From contig NZ_JAPJDA010000006.1 of NCBI RefSeq assembly GCF_026241755.1, forward strand, positions 8,454-72,453: a stretch of 64,000 nt of DNA. Direction: 5' to 3'. Below are positions 1 to 7,730 of the stretch, piece after piece; position 1 is the stretch's first letter, and the number at the start of each line of letters is the position of its first letter. The notes under the pieces are model-generated. The model was not told the origin of the DNA. It made no database searches and worked only from the letters and a program-made list of their open reading frames with translations. This DNA is from Salinimicrobium profundisediminis. GTDB taxonomy: Bacteria > Bacteroidota > Bacteroidia > Flavobacteriales > Flavobacteriaceae. The translations under genes and the position numbers were made by a program.

Positions 1-811
1 TAAACCCGCAACTTGCAACCCGAACCTCTTCCGCAGTATTATCTTCCAAAAATGCCATTTTCAGCACCTCTTTCTGATCTTTTTGCAACTGACAATTTCC
101 CATGTCAGAAGGAATTTCTCAGTCTTAAAAAAGCTCCTTCGAAATGACAACAGAAACCTGTAGCAGGACAAAACATGTAACCTGCAACATGCAACAGGGT
201 AAACCCGCAACTTGCAACCCGAACCTCTTCCGCAGTATTATCTTCCAAAAATGCCATTTTCAGCACCTCTTTCTGACCTCTTCGCAACTGACAATTTCCC
301 ATTTCAGAAGAAATTTCGCAGTCTTAAAAAAGCTCCTTCGAAATGACATCAGCAACTTGCAACCGGGCTAAACCCGTACCCCGTAACCCGCAACACTTCC
401 GAAGTATTACCTTCCAAAAATGCCATTTTCAGCACCTCTTCCTGACCTTTTTACAACCGACATTTTTCCATTCCAGAAGAGATCCTTCAGTCGTGAAAAA
501 AGCTCCTTCGAAATAACAACAAGGAACTTGCAACCGGTCTAAACCCGCAACCCGAAACGTCCAACCCGCAACCCGCAACCTGCAACTGGAAAAATTTTCA
601 ACCCGAACCTCTTCCGCAGTATTACCTTCTAAAAATGCCATTTTCAGCACCTCTTGCAACCCGCAACTCGTAACCCGCAACTCGCAACTCGCAACTCGCA
701 ACCTGCAACCCGCAACCTGCAACCCGCAACCTGCAACCCGCAACCCGCAACTCACAACCCGCAACTCACAACCCGCAACTCGCAACCCGCCACTCTTCCG
801 CAGGTATTAAG
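1..811. repeat. Degenerate tandem array of ~170-215 bp units with heptanucleotide tracts
   Basis: Four and a half units share the core CTCTTCCGCAGTATTA (near 27, 226, 395, 610 and, partially, 793). In the first four it is followed by the palindrome AAAAATGCCATTTT (48-61, 247-260, 416-429, 631-644) and then by CAGCACCTCTT. The rest of each unit carries text close to AAAAAAGCTCCTTCGAAATGAC. Units are joined by tracts of 7-bp words such as AACCCGC, AACTCGC and AACCTGC, which expand into an almost pure heptamer tract at 651-790. Unit length varies (about 199, 169 and 215 bp), so it is not a CRISPR. Apparent reading frames here are low-complexity products of the heptamer and are not annotated. The array may extend beyond base 1. 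Confidence 0.9.
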
Positions 812-898
812 AAAAAAATCTACATTTAGTGATAAATTTTGCAACGCGACTTGTTTCCTGTCGTCTTTAAAGTGAAACCCAACCAAACTGAAGTTATT

Positions 899-1444
899 TT
901 GATACAACATCAATTAATAGAGGCTTGCAAACAAAATGACCGCAGAGCCCAGCTCAAGCTCTACAATAAGTATTGCGACGGCATGTACTATGTGGCCCTG
1001 AGGTTCGTAAATGATCCGTTTGAAGCTGAAGATGCCATGCAGGAAGCTTTTATAAAGGCTTTTCAAAAACTGGCACAATTTACAGGCGAGGTATCGTTTG
1101 GGGCCTGGCTTAAACGGATCGTGATAAATAAATGTCTCGATAAATTAAAAGCCCGAAAGCTGGAGATGGTTGCGATCAATGAACAGGTGTTGGGAACGGT
1201 TGAAGAGGAAGAGAACTGGAATGTTGAGGACGGGGTAGGTATTGAAGAGGTGAAGGAGACGATGCAGCAATTGCCCGAAAAATACAGATACCCGTTGATG
1301 TTGTATCTGCTGGAGGGTTATGACCATCAGGAAATTGCAGAAATACTCGACATTTCGCAGGTTGCTTCCAGGACCCTTGTTCACCGCGGAAAGAAAAAAT
1401 TACAGGACGAATTAAAAGAGAAAAGATATGGCACAGGATATTAG
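899..1444 (+). CDS. ECF-type RNA polymerase sigma-70 factor
   Basis: Extracytoplasmic-function sigma factor that would direct RNA polymerase to a small regulon. Region 2 is visible at about residues 12-80 (LYNKYCDGMYYVALRF, then EDAMQEAFIKAF and a WLKRIVINKCLDKL helix). Region 4 lies near residues 115-165 (LPEKYRYPLMLYLLEGYDHQ, then EIAEILDIS and an SRTLVHRGKKKL recognition helix). The frame is open from a TTG at 839 with a GTG at 872, but family members normally begin just before the QLIEACKQND segment, so I favour TTG 899 (181 aa). A TAAATTTTG string at 833-841 resembles the Bacteroidetes -7 element. The last 17 nt overlap the next gene, indicating translational coupling to a probable membrane anti-sigma protein. 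Family is sure, start is not. Confidence 0.9.
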   Translation: MIQHQLIEACKQNDRRAQLKLYNKYCDGMYYVALRFVNDPFEAEDAMQEAFIKAFQKLAQFTGEVSFGAWLKRIVINKCLDKLKARKLEMVAINEQVLGTVEEEENWNVEDGVGIEEVKETMQQLPEKYRYPLMLYLLEGYDHQEIAEILDISQVASRTLVHRGKKKLQDELKEKRYGTGY

Positions 1445-2045
1445 AAAGATGTTGCAGGAAGACAAGTCGTTGCCTTCTCAACCCCCAAGAGGACATCGTA
1501 ATAGATTTGAAGCGAGGCTGGAAGAGCATTTTCCGGAGAATAAACAGGAAAAATCTTCTAACAGGAGTTTCTTTTTCCTCAAAATAGCTGCCGTGCTGGT
1601 CGTAGCACTGGGTGTAGGCTTCTTCTTCCTTAATAATAAAGGAACTTTTAGCGGAAATGAGATCACCGATGCTCCCGCAGAGGTTGAACAGGAAAAGGAA
1701 GAGGAAATCGAGGTAACCAAAGAATATCAGCTTAGCGATGAATCTCCCGAGTTCAGGAAGATTGAGAATTTCTACCTGGCAAGCCTCAATATTGAGCTTG
1801 CAAAACTGGATGTGAATGAATCAAATAAGGCATTAGTAGATTCTTTTATGACACAACTGGCAGGTCTTGACCAGGAATACAAAAAGTTGAATGCCGAAAT
1901 TAGTGAAACCGGCCTTACCGAAAGCAGTGTTGAGGCTTTGATCTCCAACCTGCAGCTTAGGCTGGAGCTATTGTACAAACTGAAGAATAAAATTAAAGAT
2001 GTCAATCAATCAAAAATACAGGGAAATGAAAACTACAAAGCTTAA
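1428..2045 (+). CDS. Single-pass membrane protein, probable anti-sigma partner of the ECF factor
   Basis: 205 residues. A basic, Pro-rich cytoplasmic N-terminus of about 45 residues precedes one strong transmembrane segment (about 50-68, LKIAAVLVVALGVGFFFL), followed by an acidic linker (EVEQEKEEEIEV) and a helical periplasmic region with heptad-like leucines (SNLQLRLELLYKLKNKI). No zinc-binding ZAS motif (HxxxCxxC) is visible, so it is not a classical zinc anti-sigma factor. The 17-nt overlap with the sigma gene, the topology and the size suggest a sigma-regulating role; this is inference from context. It overlaps the next gene by about 20 nt, giving a three-gene operon. Confidence 0.75.
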   Translation: MAQDIRKMLQEDKSLPSQPPRGHRNRFEARLEEHFPENKQEKSSNRSFFFLKIAAVLVVALGVGFFFLNNKGTFSGNEITDAPAEVEQEKEEEIEVTKEYQLSDESPEFRKIENFYLASLNIELAKLDVNESNKALVDSFMTQLAGLDQEYKKLNAEISETGLTESSVEALISNLQLRLELLYKLKNKIKDVNQSKIQGNENYKA

Positions 2046-3426
2046 AACAGCAATTATTGCGCTGCTTTGTGCAACCGCTGGCCTGGCGCAAACGAGTAAA
2101 CTAAATAAAACGTTTAAGACGAATAAGGATGTAACCGTTAATATTAACGCCCGCCACACGCATATTGACGTGGAGTATTGGGACAGGAACGAAGTGCAGG
2201 TTTCGGCCTTTCTCGAAGGTGGCAGTGAGGACCAGAACAAGATGCTGCAAAGCTGGAGGCTTGATGTAGATGGATCGGCTTCAGAAGTAAGGATACATTC
2301 TGAAGCTACGCCAGGCGGCCCGGGAGATTTTAATATGGCTGCCCTGCAGGCACCACTTGCAAAATTACCCGAAATGATAGCGCCCCTCACCGAAATGATG
2401 GGACCAATGCTCGAGAGCCTCGCGACAAACCCGCCACTGCCGCCAGAATTTTATGCGAGTGTGGGGAATATCAATTTTGACTACGAACAGTACCAAAAAG
2501 ATGGCGAGAAATATATGGAGAAGTTCGAGAAACAGATGGAAAAGAATTTTGGGAAAGACTTTGAAAAAGCCATGGAAGAATGGGCCCAAAAGTTTGAAAA
2601 GGATTCTGTGCTCTGGAAAAAGCATGAAATGAGAATGGAGGCCTGGGGCGAAGACTTTGAGAAGGAGATGGAAGCCTGGGGAAAGACCTTCGAAAAAGAT
2701 ATGGAAAAGTGGGGTGAAAGTTTTGGAAAGGAAATGGAAGCCTGGGCTGCCAATATTGAAAAAGAAGCTCGCAATCAAAATCCTAAATCAGGGGCAAATG
2801 TTATTGTGCTCAAAGACCATAACATGGCTAAAAAAGTGCTGAAGGTTAAAATTCCGAGGTCTGGACAGCTTAAACTAAAGGTGCGCCACGGGGAGGTAAA
2901 GCTTGCCGGCACCACAAACAATCTAAGAGGAGAGGTTTCACATTCAAAGTTCAATGCTGCAGAAATAGCAGGGGAAAATACCAATTTTAGAGTTGCGTAT
3001 ACTCCTGTGATGATCAAGAGCTGGAAGTATGGCGTTCTCAATGCCGCTTATGTGCAGGATCTTAAAATTGAAAAAGCCGAGAGCCTGAAGCTCGATTCCA
3101 ATTCCAGTAGTGTTTACCTTAAAGAATTGGGGGAGACAGGAATTCTCTCAGGAACTTTTGGAGAGCTTAAGATCGACAAAGTGTCTCCTAAGTTTAAAAG
3201 TCTGGACGTTACTTTGGAGAATTCAGACCTTATCCTCGACCTGCCCGAAAGTGCTTTTAACTTTACATACAATGGAACCAATAGCGCAGTGAAATACCCT
3301 AAAGGACTCAATCTGACTTCAAGTAACTCCTACGATAATCAAAAACTGAAGGGCTACAATGGAAGCCAGAATGCGGGAGCAGCGATAAATATCTTTGCAA
3401 AATTTAGTGATGTTGTGCTGAAGTAA
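2026..3426 (+). CDS. Exported protein with hendecad coiled-coil insert between beta-strand repeats
   Basis: 466 residues from ATG 2026 (an in-frame ATG at 1999 would put nine polar residues before the signal peptide, so the later start is preferred). The signal peptide MKTTKLKTAIIALLCATAGL ends near AQ. Next comes a strand-rich segment (VTVNINARHTHIDVEYWDRN) resembling DUF4097-type adhesin-like proteins, then a highly charged helical region at about residues 150-250 with repeated FEKxMExWG units. The C-terminal half is strand-rich again (KLKVRHGEVKLAGTTNNLRG). Probably periplasmic or cell-surface. It is the third gene of the sigma/anti-sigma operon, so it may be the effector or the sensed component; function unknown. 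Confidence 0.8.
   Translation: MKTTKLKTAIIALLCATAGLAQTSKLNKTFKTNKDVTVNINARHTHIDVEYWDRNEVQVSAFLEGGSEDQNKMLQSWRLDVDGSASEVRIHSEATPGGPGDFNMAALQAPLAKLPEMIAPLTEMMGPMLESLATNPPLPPEFYASVGNINFDYEQYQKDGEKYMEKFEKQMEKNFGKDFEKAMEEWAQKFEKDSVLWKKHEMRMEAWGEDFEKEMEAWGKTFEKDMEKWGESFGKEMEAWAANIEKEARNQNPKSGANVIVLKDHNMAKKVLKVKIPRSGQLKLKVRHGEVKLAGTTNNLRGEVSHSKFNAAEIAGENTNFRVAYTPVMIKSWKYGVLNAAYVQDLKIEKAESLKLDSNSSSVYLKELGETGILSGTFGELKIDKVSPKFKSLDVTLENSDLILDLPESAFNFTYNGTNSAVKYPKGLNLTSSNSYDNQKLKGYNGSQNAGAAINIFAKFSDVVLK
2635..2766 (+). repeat. Four tandem 33-bp repeats encoding 11-residue units
   Basis: Within the exported protein, ATG-GAR-GCC-TGG-GG-type units begin at 2635, 2668, 2701 and 2734 and encode MEAWGEDFEKE, MEAWGKTFEKD, MEKWGESFGKE and MEAWAANIEKE. 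An exact 11-residue period is the hallmark of a right-handed (hendecad) coiled coil. More degenerate copies precede them (about 2515-2634). Confidence 0.85.
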
Positions 3427-3448
3427 TTTATTTTTGGCAAAAAACATC

Positions 3449-4135
3449 ATGCCAGATGCTCATTTTCTAACCGGCCTCACTACAGGATTTACACCTGTAA
3501 TTGATGCCGGTTTTTCTTTGGAAGATTATCAGCACGTCGATCTTTCGGTTAATAATGCTGAATTGACACAAGAGCAATTAGATTCCCCGGAAGCTTTCCA
3601 GCAGTATATAGAAACATTTCTTCGGAAGAAAGGTGGAAAAGTAGCCTGGGGCGGCTATAACGAACACCGCGGACTTTACAAGCGCAGCAAATTGTTTTCT
3701 TCGGCTGAAGATGAGGAATTAATAAGGAACAGACATATTGGAGTTGATATTTGGGCTCCGGCGGGTACTGCAGTCCTGGCGGTGCTCGATGGGAAGATCC
3801 ACAGCTTCCGGAATAACGACAACTTTGGGGATTACGGCCCTACGATCATTCTTGAACATGAGGCTGAAGGAAAGCACTTTTACACCCTTTATGGCCATCT
3901 TCAAAAGAAATCTTTAGAAGGATTAGCAGTGGGCCTGGCAGTGAGGCAGGGAGAGCAAATCGCTGCTTTAGGTGACGCTTCTGAAAATGGCAATTACGCC
4001 GCCCATCTACATTTTCAGATAATTCTTGATTTGCAGGGAAAAGCAGGGGACTATCCCGGTGTAGCCAACAAAAAAGAGCTGGACTTCTTCCTGAATAACT
4101 GTCCTAATCCTAACTTACTGCTGAAGATAAAGTAA
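3449..4135 (+). CDS. M23 family metallopeptidase (LytM-type endopeptidase)
   Basis: Zinc peptidase that would cleave peptidoglycan cross-links. The M23 signature is complete: HIGVD supplies the first His and the Asp ligand, and HLHFQI near the C-terminus supplies the HxH pair; between them is the usual YTLYGHL segment. About 230 residues. ATG 3449 is preferred over an in-frame TTG at 3434 because the latter adds only MAKNI. No signal peptide or lipobox is visible, unlike many M23 enzymes, so export is unclear. It starts shortly after the preceding gene but is functionally unrelated. The convergent DUF2911 gene ends about 110 bp downstream. Confidence 0.88.
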   Translation: MPDAHFLTGLTTGFTPVIDAGFSLEDYQHVDLSVNNAELTQEQLDSPEAFQQYIETFLRKKGGKVAWGGYNEHRGLYKRSKLFSSAEDEELIRNRHIGVDIWAPAGTAVLAVLDGKIHSFRNNDNFGDYGPTIILEHEAEGKHFYTLYGHLQKKSLEGLAVGLAVRQGEQIAALGDASENGNYAAHLHFQIILDLQGKAGDYPGVANKKELDFFLNNCPNPNLLLKIK

Positions 4136-4233
4136 GTGCTTTAATGAATCGTGCTTAGTAGAGTAAAGATGTTGATTTGAAAGGAGAATTAATGTTTTTT
4201 CCAAAGCCTCGAGATCTAACAAAATCACCTCTC

Positions 4234-4247
4234 AAAAATGCCATTTT
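4234..4247. repeat. Dispersed palindrome AAAAATGCCATTTT at a stop codon
   Basis: Copy of the window-wide palindrome. It overlaps the TAA stop (4246-4248) of the minus-strand DUF2911 gene, between two convergent genes. The flank reads AGAAAGCTCTT, a weak version of the CAGCACCTCTT flank in the 5' array. Confidence 0.7.
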
Positions 4248-4830
4248 AGAAAGCTCTTACTCGTTGCAGTGTCTCCGGATTTCTTATTGGAACACGTATG
4301 AGGGTTTGATCCCATGCCAGATTTAAATTGATGAATTCGCGCTGGTTTTCAAAATTTATGGTGAATTGTTCTACGGGGTTTTTCAGCTTTCGAACAGGAA
4401 CTTCAATGGTAAGCACATCATAATCTGCAACACGTGACGGAAGCTTGTCTGCCGTAATACCCCAGGGGTACATTTCAGAATTAAAAATAACCTTCCACGA
4501 ATCTTCCATCGGGATCGTCCATAGGGTGTAGGTGCCGGCGGGAAGCGGCGAACCATCTACGAGAATATCTTTTGAAGTTGTAAAGGTGGTAGCTTCGTTT
4601 GCTCCTGTTCGCCACACTTCGTTGTATGGTACAAGGCCGCCAAAGATTTCCCTGTCTTTTTTATAAGGTCTGTTGTAAAAGACTTCAAGGTGTAGATCGC
4701 CACTGTTATATTCTACAGTATCTTCAGGACTATAAGACTTGGTGTTATTTTTATAAATTATGTAGATAAGCATTACAACCCCCAGGACTACAAATAGTCC
4801 GGCGAGACCTTTTCTAAACGTACTTTGCAT
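4246..4830 (-). CDS. DUF2911 domain-containing protein
   Basis: 194 residues. An N-terminal hydrophobic segment (about 9-26, LAGLFVVLGVVMLIYIIY) acts as a signal anchor. The DUF2911 fold follows, with its recognisable core: VFYNRPYKKDREIFGGLVPY, then NEVWRTGANEATTFTTSKDI and LPAGTYTLWTIP. The family is common in Bacteroidetes and of unknown biochemical function, probably a periplasmic beta-sandwich. Monocistronic by position: it converges on the M23 gene, and 79 bp separate it from the gene upstream on the same strand. Confidence 0.9.
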   Translation of the reverse strand: MQSTFRKGLAGLFVVLGVVMLIYIIYKNNTKSYSPEDTVEYNSGDLHLEVFYNRPYKKDREIFGGLVPYNEVWRTGANEATTFTTSKDILVDGSPLPAGTYTLWTIPMEDSWKVIFNSEMYPWGITADKLPSRVADYDVLTIEVPVRKLKNPVEQFTINFENQREFINLNLAWDQTLIRVPIRNPETLQRVRAF

Positions 4831-4909
4831 AGATTAAAGATAGCGATTTTCCACCGGAAGCTCACATTTTATATCCCGACCTCATTTAGAAATATACCGG
4901 AAAGTTAGT

Positions 4910-5407
4910 TTATACCGCCTTCAGTTTGCGGACTCGTGGCTGGTTGGAAGGGTCTAAAGCTTCTTCACCAGATTCATACTTCTGGCATTTCTCCACAGCA
5001 TTTTCAATGGTTTCTTTTTGTTTTTTCAGAAGCTTGAGGATCTCTTTTGGTAAAGCTTTCTTTTCCAGTAATTCATTATAAATTTCCAGGTTTTCCTGAT
5101 CCTTTTTTCGACATTTTTTCAGAAGTTTTAAAGGTTTGGCTTTTACAAGGGCTTTTCTCTCTTCCCGCCAGTCACGATCAAGATTTCCTTTTTGCACCCA
5201 ATCTCTTGCAGGTTCTATGCCCGCCTGTACCAGTTGTTCCGAAATTTCGTAGCTAAAGCGATTCCTGTTTACAGTCTCGTGGTTGAAAAATCGCTTCAGC
5301 TCCACTTGCTGTACATCTTCACTTGCGTTGTAGTATATACGCTCTGCTTCAAAACTCTCTGTAAGCAGCCAGTTCAACTTCTTAAATTTAGAGTAACGAT
5401 CTTCCAT
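4910..5407 (-). CDS. DUF2383-like (PA2169-type) four-helix-bundle protein
   Basis: About 165 charged, entirely helical residues, cytoplasmic, without signal peptide. The second half (RKALVKAKPLKLLKKCRKKD followed by NLEIYNELLEKKALPKEIL) fits the DUF2383/PA2169 pattern of a ferritin-like bundle, including the short Leu-Pro turn between the last helices. The frame is open from a TTG nine bases upstream, but ATG 5407 is the natural start. Such proteins are often stress-associated in Bacteroidetes (general knowledge); nothing in this sequence proves a function or metal binding. Confidence 0.7.
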   Translation of the reverse strand: MEDRYSKFKKLNWLLTESFEAERIYYNASEDVQQVELKRFFNHETVNRNRFSYEISEQLVQAGIEPARDWVQKGNLDRDWREERKALVKAKPLKLLKKCRKKDQENLEIYNELLEKKALPKEILKLLKKQKETIENAVEKCQKYESGEEALDPSNQPRVRKLKAV

Positions 5408-5555
5408 AGTTGTCAATTTTATATGTTCGAAGATAACTACAGAAACAGATTATGATCTGCCAATCTATTGTTAAATAGCTGATTTTTAATAGAATATTCA
5501 GTAAAATTTAAGAATAAAAAATGAGTTGTTAAGAATTTAAAGTCTTAGAAAACAA

Positions 5556-6287
5556 TTAGAAGTTTACAAACATTTTCTCAAGCACATCTCCTACAAAATA
5601 GGCTAGAAAAGCAGCTATTCCTCCCAGAAAGAGGGTCTCTAAAATGCCAAAAAAGAGGTTCTTTTCGGTCACAATACTCTTTAAACTACCAATTATAGCA
5701 AGGGCTACTGCTGTGAGGATGCAGGAAAAGGGAAAGAGTTCTTCATCAATGGCAGGCCCTCTGCCTGCAAAGAAATATGAAAGAAGTGGGACCGACCCTA
5801 CTATTACAAAGCTAAAAAAGGTCATGCCTGCAGTTTTGTAAGGGGTTTTATCACTTTTCACCATTTCCAGTTCCTCTTTCATCATGGTGTCTACCCACAC
5901 CTCTTTATCGGCCGTAATTACTTCAACTACTTGCTCGAGCAGTTCGCCTTTAAAGCCCTTTGCAGCATAAATTTCACGTATTTCCTGTATTTCCTTTTCC
6001 CGAAGATTTTCTACTTCCCAGTATTCTATTTGTTTATGGCGCTCAAAAGTGTCTCTTTCGGTCTTTGTTGAAAAGAAATTTCCCACGCTCATAGAAAAGC
6101 CATCAGCAATAAGATTGGCCATTCCCAGAATTACCACAACCTGAATTCCCAAATCTGCTCCTTCGGCCCCGGCGACTACGGCAAAAGTGGTAATAGCACC
6201 GTCAATACCGCCGTAAACAAATTCGGAAATATAATCTTTGTTGAAAAAGAGATTTTTCTTGCCGGAATGAAGTTGTTTTTCCTGCAT
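5556..6287 (-). CDS. VIT1/CCC1 family iron/manganese transporter
   Basis: 243 residues, integral membrane. The first transmembrane signature is clear (SEFVYGGIDGAITTFAVVAG), followed by GMANLIADGFSMSVGNFFST, the acidic cytoplasmic metal-binding helices (residues about 75-135, rich in Glu) and three further membrane segments ending FLAYFVGDVLEKMF. The family moves Fe2+ or Mn2+ out of the cytoplasm by proton antiport. The gene lies 18 nt downstream of a P19-like gene on the same strand, so the two are probably co-transcribed and functionally linked. Confidence 0.9.
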   Translation of the reverse strand: MQEKQLHSGKKNLFFNKDYISEFVYGGIDGAITTFAVVAGAEGADLGIQVVVILGMANLIADGFSMSVGNFFSTKTERDTFERHKQIEYWEVENLREKEIQEIREIYAAKGFKGELLEQVVEVITADKEVWVDTMMKEELEMVKSDKTPYKTAGMTFFSFVIVGSVPLLSYFFAGRGPAIDEELFPFSCILTAVALAIIGSLKSIVTEKNLFFGILETLFLGGIAAFLAYFVGDVLEKMFVNF

Positions 6288-6305
6288 GGGAATTAAATCT
6301 AGAGG

Positions 6306-6836
6306 TTATTCGGGACCATGAGGTTCTCTGCCGGTTTCCATTTCAATTTCGATCTCTACCTGTACATCCTTTTCAAATCGCTTGCCTTTGATCTCATCAT
6401 GTCTGTGGAATTCGGGAGCCGGGATTTCAAGCTGAACGTTATATTTTCCCTCCTTCGGAATTTTAAAGAATGCGCCGTAATGCAACAGGAACGGATGCCA
6501 TAAAAATGGAAAATCTGTTTCTATGATCTCCTTTCCCTGGTCATCAAGTACTTTACCGCGGATTTTTAGGCCGGGAATAAAACGTTTATCGTGTTTATCT
6601 CGCACCACGATTTCAAGATGCGTGTTAAAGCCTTCTTCGGGCGTATTCCATTTTAATTTCCCGTCTTGCAGCTGGTAGGTGCCTTCGGCTTCTTCTGAAG
6701 CAAGGCTAATAATATAATCATCTACCTCTTTTTCGGCATGGTTATCCATTTCCTTCATATAGTCCAGCGCTGCAGAATATGCCTTGCCCTGGTCTTCGGC
6801 CAGTTTGATCTTCTTCTCGTTGTCTTCAATTTTCAT
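6306..6836 (-). CDS. P19/FTR-type iron-binding domain protein (probable), partner of VIT1
   Basis: 176 residues. Residues about 70-165 resemble the Iron_transport (P19/Tp34) beta-sandwich: GLKIRGKVLDDQGKEI, then FPFLWHPFLLHYGAFFKIP and GKYNVQLEIPAPEFHRHDE, with the HYGAFFKIP segment standing for the family's HYGANVKLP-like strand. Unlike canonical P19 proteins there is no signal peptide; the N-terminus is a charged helix (KKIKLAEDQGKAYSAALDYM). First gene of a two-gene unit with the VIT1-like transporter. Proposed role: binding divalent iron on the cytoplasmic side for that transporter. Domain identity is by eye and moderate; the function is inference. Confidence 0.6.
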   Translation of the reverse strand: MKIEDNEKKIKLAEDQGKAYSAALDYMKEMDNHAEKEVDDYIISLASEEAEGTYQLQDGKLKWNTPEEGFNTHLEIVVRDKHDKRFIPGLKIRGKVLDDQGKEIIETDFPFLWHPFLLHYGAFFKIPKEGKYNVQLEIPAPEFHRHDEIKGKRFEKDVQVEIEIEMETGREPHGPE

Positions 6837-6918
6837 TGGATACTTTTTTAGGGTTGTTCCATGAAGTTAAGCAGCAGCTGAATTTTTTCCTGCCAATGTC
6901 CTGTTAAAAAGGGGGCTC

Positions 6919-6933
6919 AAAAATGGCATTTTT
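6919..6933. repeat. Dispersed palindrome AAAAATGGCATTTTT
   Basis: Perfect 15-bp copy in the gap between the DUF4199 gene and the P19-like gene, followed by AAGACCCCTTC, a variant of the CACCTCTT flank. Confidence 0.75.
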
Positions 6934-7033
6934 AAGACCCCTTCTAAAAATTTTTTCAGAAGAAATAAAAGAATCTACTTACAGTCCTTTTAATAATTTT
7001 CCTGCGGAAGGATTTTGCAATCTTCCTGTTTAT

Positions 7034-7552
7034 CTACCTGTATGGGGTAGTGCCTTTAACCTGATGCGGATTTGGTACTTTTCGCCGCAACATGAGCGCA
7101 ACAATAGCAGCTGTGATCAAACCGGTTATTGCCGCCCACACCATACTTTGAATAATGTAGTTTTGAGGGTTGAAATAGGCTTCGGCTTCTTCCGGAGTCA
7201 TTTCTCCTGCTTCCACAGAATATTCGGTGATATGACTGAAGTAGTCGGGCGTGATCACTTCAATTATTAGGAGTTGTACAAAAGGGGAGAAGATCACGAT
7301 ACCAAGGGTTAAAAAAGCTCCCGATTTAAAGCCTTCCTGCCAGTTCATAACCCCGTTATAATAATTTTTCCTTTTATCGTAGAGGGCGAGCAGGTAAATA
7401 CCAATAGCTACTATGGCAAAAAAGCTGGTGTAAAATGAATGTTCTGCAATGTATTCGTCGTGCAGGCCAAAGAGTTTTTCTCCCAGCATCCAGAGTATCA
7501 TAGCCACAGAAAAGATGATCGCCCACTTGATTTCAAAAAGGTATTTTCTCAT
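7034..7552 (-). CDS. DUF4199 domain-containing membrane protein
   Basis: 172 residues with four predicted transmembrane helices (about 8-25, 40-60, 75-100, 138-160) and the DUF4199 layout: NWQEGFKSGAFLTLGIVIFS in the third helix, a periplasmic-side loop with EAEAYFNPQNY, and a basic C-terminus. The family is abundant in Bacteroidetes and uncharacterised. It lies downstream of secA on the same strand but is separated from it by strong hairpins at 7614-7690, so it is probably transcribed independently. Confidence 0.85.
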   Translation of the reverse strand: MRKYLFEIKWAIIFSVAMILWMLGEKLFGLHDEYIAEHSFYTSFFAIVAIGIYLLALYDKRKNYYNGVMNWQEGFKSGAFLTLGIVIFSPFVQLLIIEVITPDYFSHITEYSVEAGEMTPEEAEAYFNPQNYIIQSMVWAAITGLITAAIVALMLRRKVPNPHQVKGTTPYR

Positions 7553-7613
7553 TGTAGTTTAGTTGGTTCTTTAAACTTAATGAAAATTGGAATAAATAAA
7601 GCAGAATAAAAAG

Positions 7614-7690
7614 ATAAAGCCCGAAAAGCAATTTTGCTTTTCAGGCTTTATCCCTCTGTCTTTCGGGCATCTCCCCTCAGAAAGGGGAGA
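7614..7690 (-). terminator. Transcription terminator downstream of secA
   Basis: A long near-perfect inverted repeat (7614-7650; arms ATAAAGCC..GAAAAGCAA and TTGCTTTTC..GGCTTTAT) is followed on the minus strand by a T-rich tail. A second small hairpin (CTCCCC/GGGGAG, about 7672-7690) precedes it. The position just after the secA stop supports a terminator. Confidence 0.65.
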
Positions 7691-7730
7691 AATATGTAAT
7701 ATTTAGAGTCAGCGGACGACTGATTACTGC

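Noticed and set aside
1-811. Possible CRISPR array
   Set aside because: Repeat spacing is irregular (169-215 bp), units are long and degenerate, and the sequence between cores is itself repetitive; no cas genes are present.
105-875. Reading frames on both strands across the repeat array
   Set aside because: Translations are low-complexity (RVAGCGLQVA-like or QPATRNPQ-like) products of the 7-bp repeat, which stays open in several frames.
6923-7270. A 115-residue plus-strand frame
   Set aside because: Lies mostly antisense to the well-supported DUF4199 gene and begins in the dispersed palindrome; no recognisable features.
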